Shown here piece after piece: positions 44,698-55,091 of a stretch of 64,000 nt of DNA. This DNA comes from Rhinopomastus cyanomelas. Taxonomy: Eukaryota; Chordata; Aves; Bucerotiformes; Rhinopomastidae. The position numbers and the translations under genes were made by a program. The stretch lies in assembly GCA_013400115.1 (NCBI GenBank), contig VXBP01004157.1, forward strand, positions 390,494 to 454,493. Direction: 5' to 3'. Below the pieces are notes generated by a model that was not told the DNA's origin, did no database searches, and was given only the letters and a program-made list of their open reading frames with translations. Numbering within the stretch: the stretch's first letter is position 1; each line of letters opens with the position of its first letter.

Positions 44698-45967
44698 AAG
44701 AGAGAGCAAACCAGGCTGGACAGACAGAGTAGGAGAAGACAAAAGGATGAGAAACATCCCTGCAAACATCAACACCGAAGGAGAGGGAGGAGGTGCTCCA
44801 GGCACTGGAGCAGACATTTCCCTGCAGCCCTCGTGGAGGACTGTGGTGAAGCAGGTTGTTCCCCTGCAGCCCAGAGAGGACAGTGATGGAGCAGGTATCA
44901 ACCTGCTGTCCATGAAGCTGGAGCAGGTGGGTGTTGTTTCCTGAAGGAAGATGCAGCCTGTGGAAAGCATGTGTCAACAGGGATAAAATACGAGGAAGAG
45001 GGAGCAGCAGAGTCCTCTGGACTGAATGCAAGCCCCATTCCATACTCCCTGTGCTGCTCAACATGGGAGGGGGTCTATGCGTGGGGGAGTGAAGGTGAGC
45101 ATGGAAAAGTTAGAGGAAAAGTGTTCTAATATTTCAGTATTTATTGGTCACTGCCAAGCAGTGTCCCCTCTTGACTCTTAGATTTTCTCATCCTACTGCC
45201 CTTGTCCCTCTGAGGCACGAAACCAGTGAGTGGCTGGGTGGCATTTTGCCCTTAACCAAGGTTATTGCACTATACAGAGTCACCTGCTGATGCTTCTCCA
45301 TCCCTCTAACACATGGAGAGGAAGCTGGAGAGAAAAGCTTCCACATGTGAAAGCTGTTCAGTAGGAAGTGGCTTCAGCATTAGATGCTTCAGCTGTGCAT
45401 CTTCTTCCAGGAGTTGTTTGCTTCCAGCCAAATGCTTTGACAAATGACCAGAGGTTGTGTCCCACCTGCACTCAGGGTAGGTGCTCTGAATGTCAGTAAC
45501 AGAGGAAGCACTTGTAGCTGCCAACAGCAGTTTGTTATCCCAGCCTTTCCCCTGCGTGCAGCCTGGCAGTACTCCTACGGCACAGCCTAACAGCAGCTAC
45601 TCATAAGAACTAAGTCACATCAGTGCTTCTCCTTTGCGCCAGATGCTGCGGCCCTGTCCAGGCAAACCCGCTGCAGTCACAGCGCTGGGAGAAGTGAGTG
45701 AAGGCCCTTTTCTACTGCCAGCAATGTGCTGGCTCCTCTCTAAACGTGTTACTGGTTCCAGTCATTTTCCCTGTCCTGGAAGATGTTCAGGCACAGCCAA
45801 GGGATTTCTTCTCACTGTAGTTGTAGCTGAAGCAGGGTAGCGTGGCATACGGAAGCTCTCCCTGTGCTGGCACCCCACACACCACATTGGTGGTGGTAGA
45901 GCCCTGTGACAGGCAGCTGAACAGGGCAAACAGCAGCTTGTTACTGTGACTGTGGGCAGAGTAGTTG
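44698..45967. other. intergenic DNA, nothing recognised
   Basis: About 1.3 kb. Several short overlapping frames without family motifs. No repeat recognised. Confidence 0.35.
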
Positions 45968-46440
45968 TGATCACAGGGATTGAAATGGACCTCGAAAGAT
46001 CATCCAGTCCAATCCCCCTGCCACAGAAGGATCCCACAGATCCAGTCGCACAGGAACATGGCTGGGCAGGATTTAAATGTTTTCAGAGAAGGAGTCTCCA
46101 CAATCCCCCTGAGCAACCCCTTCCAGGGCTCTGGCACCCTCACTGGGAAGAAGTTCCTTTTCGTATTGATGTGGAACCTCCTCTGATCCAGCTCACACCT
46201 GCTGCCTCTTGTCCTATCATTGGGTGCCCCTGAGCAGAGCCTGTTTCCATCTTCCTGACACCCACCCTTTCCATATCCTTTATCAACATGAATGGGGTCC
46301 CCACTCAGTCTCTGTTTTTCCAAGCTCAACAGACCCAGCTCCTTCAGCCTTTCCTCATGAGGAGGATGCTCCACTCCCTCTATCACCTCTGTGGCTCTGT
46401 GCTGGACTCTCCAGCAGCTCTGTGTCCTTCTGGAACTGAA
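45968..46440 (-). repeat. CR1 3' part, subfamily A
   Basis: Antisense copy from 'gtgatcacagggattgaaat' to 'tgtccttctggaactgaaa'. Its ORF2 end reads open on the minus strand over 46000-46581. Confidence 0.92.
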
Positions 46441-47694
46441 ACGTGATGCCCACAGCCTAGATATCTGATAAGCACAACCCACGGGAACTACAAGGGCTGT
46501 AGTTGTACCTGGTATAAAACGTGTGTTGCTGCCACAACTGTCATGCTGCAGTCCCAATCTCTTTCTGGCCTCTTGTTTCACCCCTAGAAGCCTGTTTTCG
46601 TCTGTACTTCTGAGTCACAGTCTATTACCTCTGTACAGTGTCCTGCACAGGAGTGCTGTGGCCCATTGGGAACCCTCAAGGCAATTTATAATGAGACAGA
46701 ATTAGAACCCAGAAATAGGATTAGCCAGAACTGACCTGTAAAAGTGAAGCAGAGTTGCCTGGTTCAGCACTGTGATCGAGGAGCATCGTGGGAAGTAAAC
46801 ACCTTAGACAGGAGAGAGTAAATTAGATCCTTTAAACACGTCCAATGTTAATAATCTCCTTATGACACAGGCAAGCCAGTTCATTAGAAAGTAGAGTGTT
46901 TAGTCTGCAATGGTCCTTTAATAACTCCTGCACATGCTGTTGCTGCTCTGAAATGTCACTGCCCCAAAGCACTCTGTTCTCTGCTGTACTGGGCTCCTTA
47001 CAAAGCTCCTGGTTTCCTGTGGTGCTTCTGGTGCAGCCACTCCACCTCTCCATCAACAGCCTTCAACCAGGTAGATATGAGCTCTCGTTTGTCCCAGATT
47101 TATCTTCAGAAGTGTTTGTATGTTACAGGAGGAGGCAATCTCTGACTGTCCTTCTATTCTCCACTCTTTGGCCTTGAGGATCCCTTCCCTGTTGCCTTCA
47201 TCACCAATAAGGTCACACAAGGAGAAAACTTTGGCTGATGAACATGAGAGGGATGTGAGACTCTGTATATGGCCTCACATAGAGGGAGACACAACCATGA
47301 TCAATTCAATTGCCTTAGGAACTCTCACTGGGCATTGGGGAAGACAGGAGGACCTGAGCTTGAACAACCACCCCATGGGCAGGGCAGCACTTCTTGGGGC
47401 TTTCCTAGGGGTCTAAGTGGGTGACCAGTGCTTCCCAGGTGGAACTTCATCCTGGGGGACATCTGCTGCTTTGAGTTCCCTCTTTCAACCCTTGTTTGAA
47501 GATTGCTAGCCCTTCAAAGCTCCTGAGTTCTGCCAGCAGAGTTCTTTAAAAACTTCTGAAGGTGTTTTACAGCCAGCTCGCATGCATTCAGTGCAGCAAT
47601 ACCCTCCCGGTGCCTGCAGCAGCTGTCAAAGCACAGCCCTCAGCAGACACCTTTCTCTGCCTAGCTGTGGGGTTAGAAGTTTCCTTCATAACCC
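46441..47694. other. intergenic DNA, possible conserved block
   Basis: No gene recognised. The segment 46815-46930 ('gtccaatgttaataatctcc', 'caatggtcctttaataactc') could be conserved non-coding DNA. Confidence 0.3.
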
Positions 47695-48047
47695 TCAGCA
47701 GCTTGTTTCAGCATCACAAAGGCCTCTACAGTAACAGGGGCCTAAGAGCAAAGCCATGGCCATGCCAGACCTTCTGTCCGTTTCCATGAGGGAGGGAAAA
47801 GAATTAGAACCTCATCCCAGGCAGATATGAACAAAATCAGGTGCCAGATCAGCTGTCAAGCACTGGCTACATATAATCACAGAATCATAGAATCGTTAGT
47901 GACTGGAAGAGACCTTGAGAGATCATCTAGTCCAATCCCCCTGACACAGAAGGACCACCTACACCAAGTCACACAGGAACATATCCAGGTCCAATAACTA
48001 GGACCCTTCTCTTCTTTGTGGAGGAGGTTTTCATATTACTGGAAGAN
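47695..48047. repeat. 353-bp block, first copy of a direct duplication
   Basis: Matches 48141-48492 with only about three differences (two substitutions and one missing base). Contains unassigned DNA, then an antisense CR1 tail (47878-47990), then the first bases of antisense CR1 ORF1. It ends exactly at a single N, which suggests an assembly artefact. Confidence 0.9.
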
Positions 48048-48048
48048 C
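48048..48048. other. single-N assembly join
   Basis: One N between the end of the first duplicated block and an unrelated antisense CR1 ORF2 scrap. Confidence 0.9.
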
Positions 48049-48140
48049 TGTCCCTGATGTGCCCGGAAACAGCCTCCAGTACAAACTGTTCCATCACCTT
48101 TCCTGGGATGGAGGTGAGGCTGACCGGTCTATAGTAACCC
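48049..48140 (-). repeat. CR1 ORF2 scrap (RT region)
   Basis: Minus-strand translation gives 'GYYRPVSLTSIPGKVMEQFV', the CR1 reverse transcriptase segment before motif A. It is out of place between two copies of the duplicated block and probably belongs to another CR1 copy. Confidence 0.8.
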
Positions 48141-48492
48141 CCAGCAGCTTGTTTCAGCATCACAAAGGCCTCTACAGTAACAGGGGCCTAAGAGCAAAGC
48201 CATGGCCATGCCAGACCTTCTGTCCGTTTCCATGAGGGAGGGAAAAGAATTAGAACCTCATCCCAGGCAGATATGAACAAAATCAGGTGCCAGATCAGCT
48301 GTCAAGCACTGGCTACATATAATCACAGAATCATAGAATCGTTAGTGACTGGAAGAGACCTTGAGAGATCATCTAGTCCAATCCCCCTGACACAGAAGGA
48401 CCACCTACACCAAGTCACACAGGAACATATCCAGGCCCAATAACTAGGACCCTTCTCTTCTTTGTGGAGGAGGTTTTCATATTACTGGAAGA
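48141..48492. repeat. second copy of the 353-bp direct duplication
   Basis: Second member of the pair with 47695-48047. From about 48324 it runs into an internally deleted antisense CR1 whose 5' part continues to the right. Confidence 0.9.
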
Positions 48493-49375
48493 TTTTCTGG
48501 ATTTATGTGACCTTGCTAGGACTTTCGGTATGAGTTCTCCATCCTCTATGTCCTTATTAGACTGGCTCTCTTCCAATAGGAGCTTATATCTATTACTCAG
48601 TGGCAACTGGGGAGGTGAGGCAGACAAGGGTGGTGCTTGCCTTCTGCCACAGCCTTTCACTTGGCTGCAGTCACCTCTTCTACTCTGGCCTTGTCCTCCA
48701 TCTGAGAGGTGCAGCCTACAGGAGCCCCTTGTTTCTGGCTCTTATTTGGCTGTTGTCCAGACTGGCTCCACCAGTCTATCTCTATTTTAGCCTCTAATTT
48801 TCCTGAGCCTTTTGACTTCCACTTGTAGCTTTTCTACCTCATCTTGCACCTGTGCCACTCAGTTAAGCAGATAATCTTCCTGCTTGCACCGCACACAGCC
48901 AGGAAAACTCGAGAGAGTGTTACATGTCTGGCAGCCTGTCACCTGCACAGCCTCATCTTGTTGGGGGACCTGTCTGGATTCCCACATCCATATGCAGTGG
49001 TGACCGAAGCTTTGTCCTCATCTGCTGCCATGTTGTCATCATTTTTTAGGTGTTTTTGTTTGTTTGTTTGTTTGTTTATGTTTTGTAGTTTGTTTTCCAC
49101 CCCCCCAGCCCCAGCGGCTAAAGCAGGTAGTGCTCTCTGCTGCGTGCAATCTGGTGCTACTTCTGGTTTCGCTGCGCTTAAAGGCTCCAGTTCACACTCA
49201 ACCCCGTGCATTTCCTGGCTGTTCCCACAAGAGATTGTGACCCTCAGCAGCTGCCCCCCAGTTACCCCAAGTTTTCCCATTCAGGGAATCCCTAGATCAC
49301 CCAGAAACCTCAATAAATAGTGTTGGCAACTGGCGCGCTCTCTGCTGTGTGCGATCTCGTCTGCAATGATTTTGA
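48324..49375 (-). repeat. internally deleted CR1: 5' UTR and ORF1 start joined to 3' tail
   Basis: On the minus strand the order is CR1 5' UTR (about 49375-49050, with two similar 'gctctctgctg' units at 49337 and 49129), ORF1 (about 49020-48446, ending 'KKRRVLVIG', where CR1 ORF1 normally continues into its esterase domain), then directly the subfamily A 3' tail (48437-48324) with its terminal repeats. The rest of ORF1 and all of ORF2 are missing. ORF1 has internal stops. CR1 5' ends are rare because most copies are 5'-truncated. Confidence 0.75.
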
Positions 49376-49946
49376 GTCTCTACTATTTTAATGAACAAAG
49401 TGTTTCAGCGATGTGACAGATCTACTGCTCAGTGTCTTCTGTTAGGAGATAGTGGTCCCACTGCATGAAAGGCTGTGAACATGGGGTAGGACAGGCGATT
49501 GCTGTTCTGCCCCAAAGATGTTCCTGCCTGCAGATCCAAACCAAGAAAGGCAGCGTCAGAAAGGAAACCAGGCATGTGAATGGAGGGAGGAACCCTGCTC
49601 CCTGTTCCAGGACTTGGGCTACAGCCATGGCTCAGAGTTTCTCCAGTCTGAGGCTACTCTCTGACTCGCTAATGAGTCCCTCCTTTCCGTCAGGAATGAT
49701 TTGGGTGATTGTCCTTCTGCTCCTGTCCTTCTGCCTGCTGAGCCTCTGACCCATAGTGATTCTGGGTGTCTGGGCACCCCTCCACTGCACTGGGGCTGGT
49801 TCTGATGAATGGGAAGTGCCTGAGAAAGCTACCCAGATCACTAATGGTATCACTTTTGCAATGATCTCTTGAAGTCTGATGGGGGAGGGTCTGTCAGGGG
49901 CTTTTGGTTCCACTGAACAGGACCTTTGGGTGTGAAAAAATAAAAA
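49376..49946. other. intergenic DNA, nothing recognised
   Basis: About 0.6 kb without recognised gene or repeat. Confidence 0.35.
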
Positions 49947-50592
49947 TCACAGAATCACAAAATCACAGTCACAGAACGTTAGGGATTGCAAGGAATTTCA
50001 AAAGGTCATCCAGTCTATTCCCCCTGACACAGCAAGAGCCCCTAAATCCAGTCACACAAGGAACATGGCCAGATGGGTTTTAAATGTCTCCAGAGAAGGA
50101 GACTCCACAACCCCACTTGACAGCCCCTTCCAGGGCCTCTGTCACCCTCACTGGGAAGAAGTGCTTTCTCACATTGATGTGGAACCACCTCTGTTCCAGC
50201 TTACACCCTTGTCCTATCATTATGACTCTTGTCCTATCATTGGGTGTCACTGAGCAGAGCCTGGCTCCATCTTCCTGACACCTGCCCTTTCCATATTTAT
50301 CAACATTCATGAAGTCACCCCTCAGTGTCCTTTTCTCCAAGCTCATTTCCTCATCAGGGACATGCTCTATTCCCTTCATCATCTCTATGGCTCTGTGCTG
50401 GACTCTCTGCAGCAGCTCTGTGTCCTTCTGGACCTGAGGGGCCCAGAGCTTGACACAAGATTCCAGCTGTAGTCTCAGCAGGGAAGGGTAGAACGGGAGG
50501 AGAACCTCTCTTGATCTGCTAACCATCTCTTTCTGATCCACTGCAGGATGCCATTGCCTTCTTGGCCACAAGGGCCCATGGGTGGCTGGCTC
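49947..50592 (-). repeat. CR1 3' part, subfamily A
   Basis: Antisense copy with four terminal 'tcacagaatcac'-like units, running to 'gccttcttggccacaagggc'. A short 'cttgtcctatcatt' duplication lies at 50209-50240. Confidence 0.92.
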
Positions 50593-51666
50593 AATCCCAT
50601 AGAAGTCCACAAAAAGCCCTTTGAATTCGAAGAAGAAGGTTGGGAATATCCCACTGCCCTTCCCAGGGAAAACTGGTGCTGCTGGAAGATAACCAGCCTT
50701 GGGAACCTTTCTTCAGGGCAGGTGAAAACGTTGCAGCTCCGCTGGCATCCGTTGTGACTTCTCTGTTGACCAGTGCTTTTCCACCCTGGGGAGTGCAGCC
50801 AGTTACCCAAAGGGGTTTAATCTGTGGGTAGAAAGGATCTAGAGGAATAAAATCAGAACATATTTGAGAAAGAAAAACCCCTCCATTCCCTGGGAGCACA
50901 AGCAAATGGCCTTTCAGTGAGTTTCCTCCCTCCCTCTCCATGAATATTCCATGGCTCTATTTGCTGTACTTGACGCAGGCTGAGGGAGCTGGTTCAGTGA
51001 AATATCTCGCATGTCCCCTACTCCCCTCTCCCCCGCTGCTCTAATGCCTCTGCTGCTGCCTCGCACCAGCATTCAGATTATTTAAATATTTCATGGTGCA
51101 GGGGCTGGCAGTGGCAGATGGAGGTACCACTGGGAAACGGGTTTTAATATTACTTTTAAAACAACAAATTATTCATGCAGTGCAAACAACAAAGAGGTGG
51201 AGAGCACCCTCCGTGATAAAAGCACTTGCCTGGCTGTTACCGTTCCTCGCCGTAGCTGGGGCTGACAAATCATCAGCTGTTTAGTGCATTATTTATTAAA
51301 TGCTTCAGCATGACTTTTAAATATTCAGCAAACACTGAACCTGAGATGCAGCTGAGTGGAGACACAGCAATGCTGGGGACAGAAGTGAGTAGCAGAGTCT
51401 TCTCAACACTGCCACTGCCGTGTGTGTTTTGTGGTTCAGAGGGGACTGGCATTGCTCATCCTGTCCTTTTGGGGACTGTGGCTTTGCTGTGCTGGAGAGC
51501 AGCCTGGTGTCTCATGGGTTGCTGTGTGGGACCTGACTATGCTGCGTTTCACCATGGAGAGCAGGATGCAGCAAGGGACTCATGCTTTCTTGTGGTCCCA
51601 AAGCTAAATTTGGAGGGAACATGTGTTTTGGTCTAACTCGTGGTTTTCTAGAACAGCCAGATGTGA
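50593..51666. other. intergenic DNA with best candidate conserved block
   Basis: No gene. The segment 51070-51325 has AT-rich homeodomain-like words ('ttcagattatttaaatattt', 'acaaattattcatgcagtgc', 'gtgcattatttattaaatgc') and no recognised repeat, so it is the best candidate here for a conserved regulatory element. Confidence 0.35.
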
Positions 51667-51812
51667 ATCACAGAATTCCAGAACATTAGGGATTGGAAGG
51701 GACCTCGAAAGATCATCCAGACCAATCTCCCTGTCACAGCAGGATCCCCTAGATTCAATTGCACATGAACATGGCCAGGTGACCACTCCAGAGAAGGAGA
51801 CTCCAAGGACCA
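51667..51812 (-). repeat. CR1 3' end, subfamily A
   Basis: 'atcacagaattccagaacat' to 'cagagaaggagactccaagg', with ~10 bases lost where 'gttttaaacat' is expected. Confidence 0.85.
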
Positions 51813-52080
51813 ATAAGCTAAGACAAAGAAAAAATACAGAAGGAAAATAAGTAGAAGTTCCATAGGTCCTTCAGCTGGGACACTTTCTTGCTGCTCACTC
51901 CCTTCGTGCTGCCTCATTGAAAGGATTTCACTGTTGCTGAGTACAAAATCCCTTCCATGTAATCTATACTGAGATGGCACAGCTGTCCTGCATGTTACTG
52001 GTCAGCGTCCCCAACCTCTCATGCCCAGTGGCCAATGTCAGAGGTGGCAGGCAGCATTCACCTGCCACTTGGCTATCTGA

Positions 52081-52434
52081 TTGCTGCCAGCCTGTGGGAT
52101 AATTATTGGGGGTAACTTAAAAATTAAACTTATATTAGAAATGGAGCATTATTTGCACATTAAGGAAAGTTCTAAGCCTCTAGGGTGGAGTACAGCTGGA
52201 ACGCAAGGAATCCCTTCCTCTGATGGTTCCCCAGGCAACTTGACCTGCCACCACAGAAACCACGAGGGGTGGAGCAATATGAAGGTATTGCGGTCGACCC
52301 TTGTGAGGAGATGTGCAGCTGTGGCCAAGCCCTGTGACAAGATGTACAGGGATGGCAACTTTGAAGGTGATAAGATGTACTTTTGCAACCCTGAGCCATT
52401 GTTCTGTCATCTTTTTGACGAATCGCTATCCTAG
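52081..52434 (+). other. unassigned 117-codon open frame
   Basis: Open from 52081 to a TAG at 52432-52434, directly against an LTR-like element. It is Cys- and His-containing and has one N-glycosylation-type site ('GNLT'), but no signal peptide, membrane segment or motif that I can name. It could be a remnant of a retroviral 3' gene or chance. The DNA before it (51813-52080) is unassigned. Confidence 0.25.
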
Positions 52435-53109
52435 TGTGAACTTTGCTCATTATAATGTCATTATAATATCAAAACACACCTCCATGCCAAAACTTACCCA
52501 CCTTCGAGGGGTGAGCCCCCCTTATTGAGCATGCATCTTAATTTTTTTGTCTATATTTTTAAAAGCAAAGCGAGAGAATTTTATACCAATCAGAAACAAA
52601 AATATGTATGACTAGAGTCACTCAAGCTCCACCTTGAAAACAAAAAATAATATAAAAAAGCCCCGCAAAAAGGATAATTCAGAGGGAAGATACCATCTTG
52701 AACAAGTCAGGGAATATTTGTGGACCTCTGACTCCTTGGAATCAGTCAATGGGCTGGGACCTCCTTCCCATAGGGACGCCTTTGGGTGAGATACAAATCT
52801 TCTCGAGAACTTTATAAATCTCTATAGAGTTATTTCTTATAATCTAACGCGTTGGTATAGAGCTGCTTTTTAACCTAATGCTTTGGTAATTTTCACATCT
52901 GTGTGCACACATTTTGCATACAGTGCTCATCACTGACAATCCATAAAGAACCTGTAAATCTGTTGCTCTAATAAATTACTCCTGTTCACGTGAACTAGCC
53001 TTGCCAGTTCTCACTGGACACCGCACGAGTCCACAGATTGTGGCTAGACGAGAACAGAACACACTCGAGTGAATCCAAGTTATATGGACTCATAGTGTGG
53101 CACTATCGA
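52435..53109 (+). repeat. ERVL-like LTR
   Basis: AT-rich element starting 'tgtgaactttgctcattata' with a TATA-like 'ataatataaaaaagccccgc' (about 52650) and 'ctctaataaattactcc' (about 52968) as poly(A) signal. This layout recalls avian ERVL LTRs. A 5-bp repeat 'cctag' flanks it (52430-52434 and 53110-53114), but the right end would be CGA rather than CA, so the right border is uncertain. A 'ggactcatag' unit occurs twice near it (53087 and 53119). Confidence 0.55.
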
Positions 53110-53275
53110 CCTAGTTATTGGACTCATAGAGAGAAATTGGGTATTGCTCAGGATTTGGACCTGTAAAGTAAAGGGGTTTACTCCCTGCCAAATCCACTGC
53201 TCTCTTAATGCAACACAGCCCTTCTGTGGCTCTGACTTGCTACCCACTGCTTATTTTGTGATGCCACTTGTCAGA

Positions 53276-53882
53276 TTTCACAGAGCACTAGGGATCAGAA
53301 GGGACCTTGAAGAATCATCCAGTCCAATGTCCATGACACAGCAGGATCCCCTAGATCCAGTCACACAGGAACATGGCCAGGTGGGTTTTAAATATCTCCA
53401 GAGAAGGTGACTCCACAACCCCACTTGATAGCCCCTTCTAGGGCTCTGTCACCCTCACTGGGAAGCAGGTCCTTCTAGCATTGATGTGGAACCACCTCTG
53501 TTCAAGCTCACACCCATTGACCCTTGTCCTATCATTGGGTGCCCCTGGGCAGAGCCTGGCTCCATCTTCCTGACACCCGCCCTTTCCATATTTATCAACA
53601 TTCATGAAGTCACCCCTCAGTGTCCTTTTCTCCAAGCTCAAGAGACACAGTTCCCTCAGCATTTCCTCATCACGGAGATGCTCTACTCCCTTCATCATCT
53701 CTTTGGCTCTGTACTGGACTCTCTGCATCAGCTCTGTGTCCTTCTGGTACTGAGAGGCCTAGAACTGGACACAAGATTCCAGATGTGGTCTCAGCAGGGC
53801 AGAATAGAGGGAGAGGAGAACCTCTCTCGATCTGCTAACTCATATGTGGTCTTCGTGGCCATGAGGGCACAGTGCTGTGTCT
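53276..53882 (-). repeat. CR1 3' part, subfamily A
   Basis: Antisense copy from 'tcacagagcactagggatca' to 'gtggccatgagggcacagtg', with most of the ORF2 end readable on the minus strand (53438-53728). Confidence 0.92.
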
Positions 53883-55091
53883 CTCCTTCATCCTTTGTAG
53901 GGACCCAGTCTGAAAAATACATGAATTGAAGCAAATGGTTCCTTGTTTTTTCCTCTAGATATATTTACCAAAAGAAACAGGTATGAAATCATCTCTCTGT
54001 TTTTACTGTTATTTTTCTGCAGCAGAGAAACAAACCCAGAAAGAATCAGCTGCTCCAAGCCAGGGCAAGACATCAGTTTGCAATGAAGTTGAAGAGTTGC
54101 CTTTGTGTTGGCACAAACTGTTCCTTGGCCCTGTGTGTGATCACAGGGTAAACTACTGCGGAAAGTACTCCTCGCACCTCGGTTTGCTCAGGTCTAGCAG
54201 AACTTTGGTCAAGCCCTGACAGTGAGGCAGGAGTAGAGGGAAGGGTGAGTGATCGGGTACAGAAATGTAATTGGAATGGAAAACCTCAAATACCTTGAAG
54301 GTTAAATGAAAACGTCTGTGACCTAACAGATGGGTTTGGCTCTCCAGCACGTAGGGAGCTGCTCTCTGTTCCTGTTTTAGGTCTTCATGTAGAGCCTAAA
54401 TGCCAAAGGCAGTAATTAAAATTCACATAAACATTCTAGACTTATCTAATGGGGATGATTCACCAGCAGCTGTGGGACCTGTCAGAGAAGATTGATGAAG
54501 AACTTTCAAAGACCCTGAAGCACCCTGAGCTCTGTACAAAGGATCGACTGAGACCTTTCATCTGAGGCAAAGGGAAATGCGTTACGTCCTGCACATTTAT
54601 TCCAGCATAATGCTTTAATCTCTGGGAGTTCTAGGTCTGTTTTCAGCCCAAGGATTAAAAATATCTTCACTTATCAAAGATCAAGGTTTATCGGATACCA
54701 GAAAGTCTATCCGTTCAGCCTACACCCTGAATTCCACATCCTATGACTCTTTTCCCCAGTGAGTTATCTGCAATACAGGAGAGTCAGCAGAGACAGAAAA
54801 GGCTTTAGTTGCAGGATATTCCACAGCAGCAGCAGGTCAAGGACCTTTGTGGTCCACAGCTCACAAAGGAAAACCAGTCAAGGACCTGCTGCTCAGCCCC
54901 TGCAGTCCAGCAGTGATGACAAGGAGGAAGAGGCCTTTCTCTGACAGAAACTCATGTCAATGTGAATCAGCTGCTTGTACATGGGGCCTTCCACTGATTT
55001 TCATTTGTGAGCTCTGGAACACAAAGGCTGGTCATACATGGAACTGGGCTCTAGATCACAAAGGCTGGTCACACTTGGAACTGGGCTGGCA
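53883..55091. other. intergenic DNA with a tandem duplication
   Basis: No gene. The block 54395-54560 is a weak candidate for conserved non-coding DNA. At 55020-55088 a unit of about 31 bases ('acaaaggctggtca' ... 'ggaactgggct') occurs twice, just before the CR1 at 55092. Confidence 0.4.

Noticed and set aside
49057..49085. (GTTT)n run
   Set aside because: A simple microsatellite within the CR1 5' region. Not evidence of a functional element.
49947..49980. Short regular repeats of 'tcacagaatca' type, which might suggest an array
   Set aside because: These are the normal ATTCTGTG terminal repeats of CR1 read on the other strand, with no spacers as in CRISPR.
15573..54000. A recurring protein-like frame with 'NVDQYGKGGCQEDGARLC', which looks like a host gene family
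   Set aside because: Every instance lies in a CR1 3' part and corresponds to the ORF2 C-terminus. It is a repeat, not a gene family.
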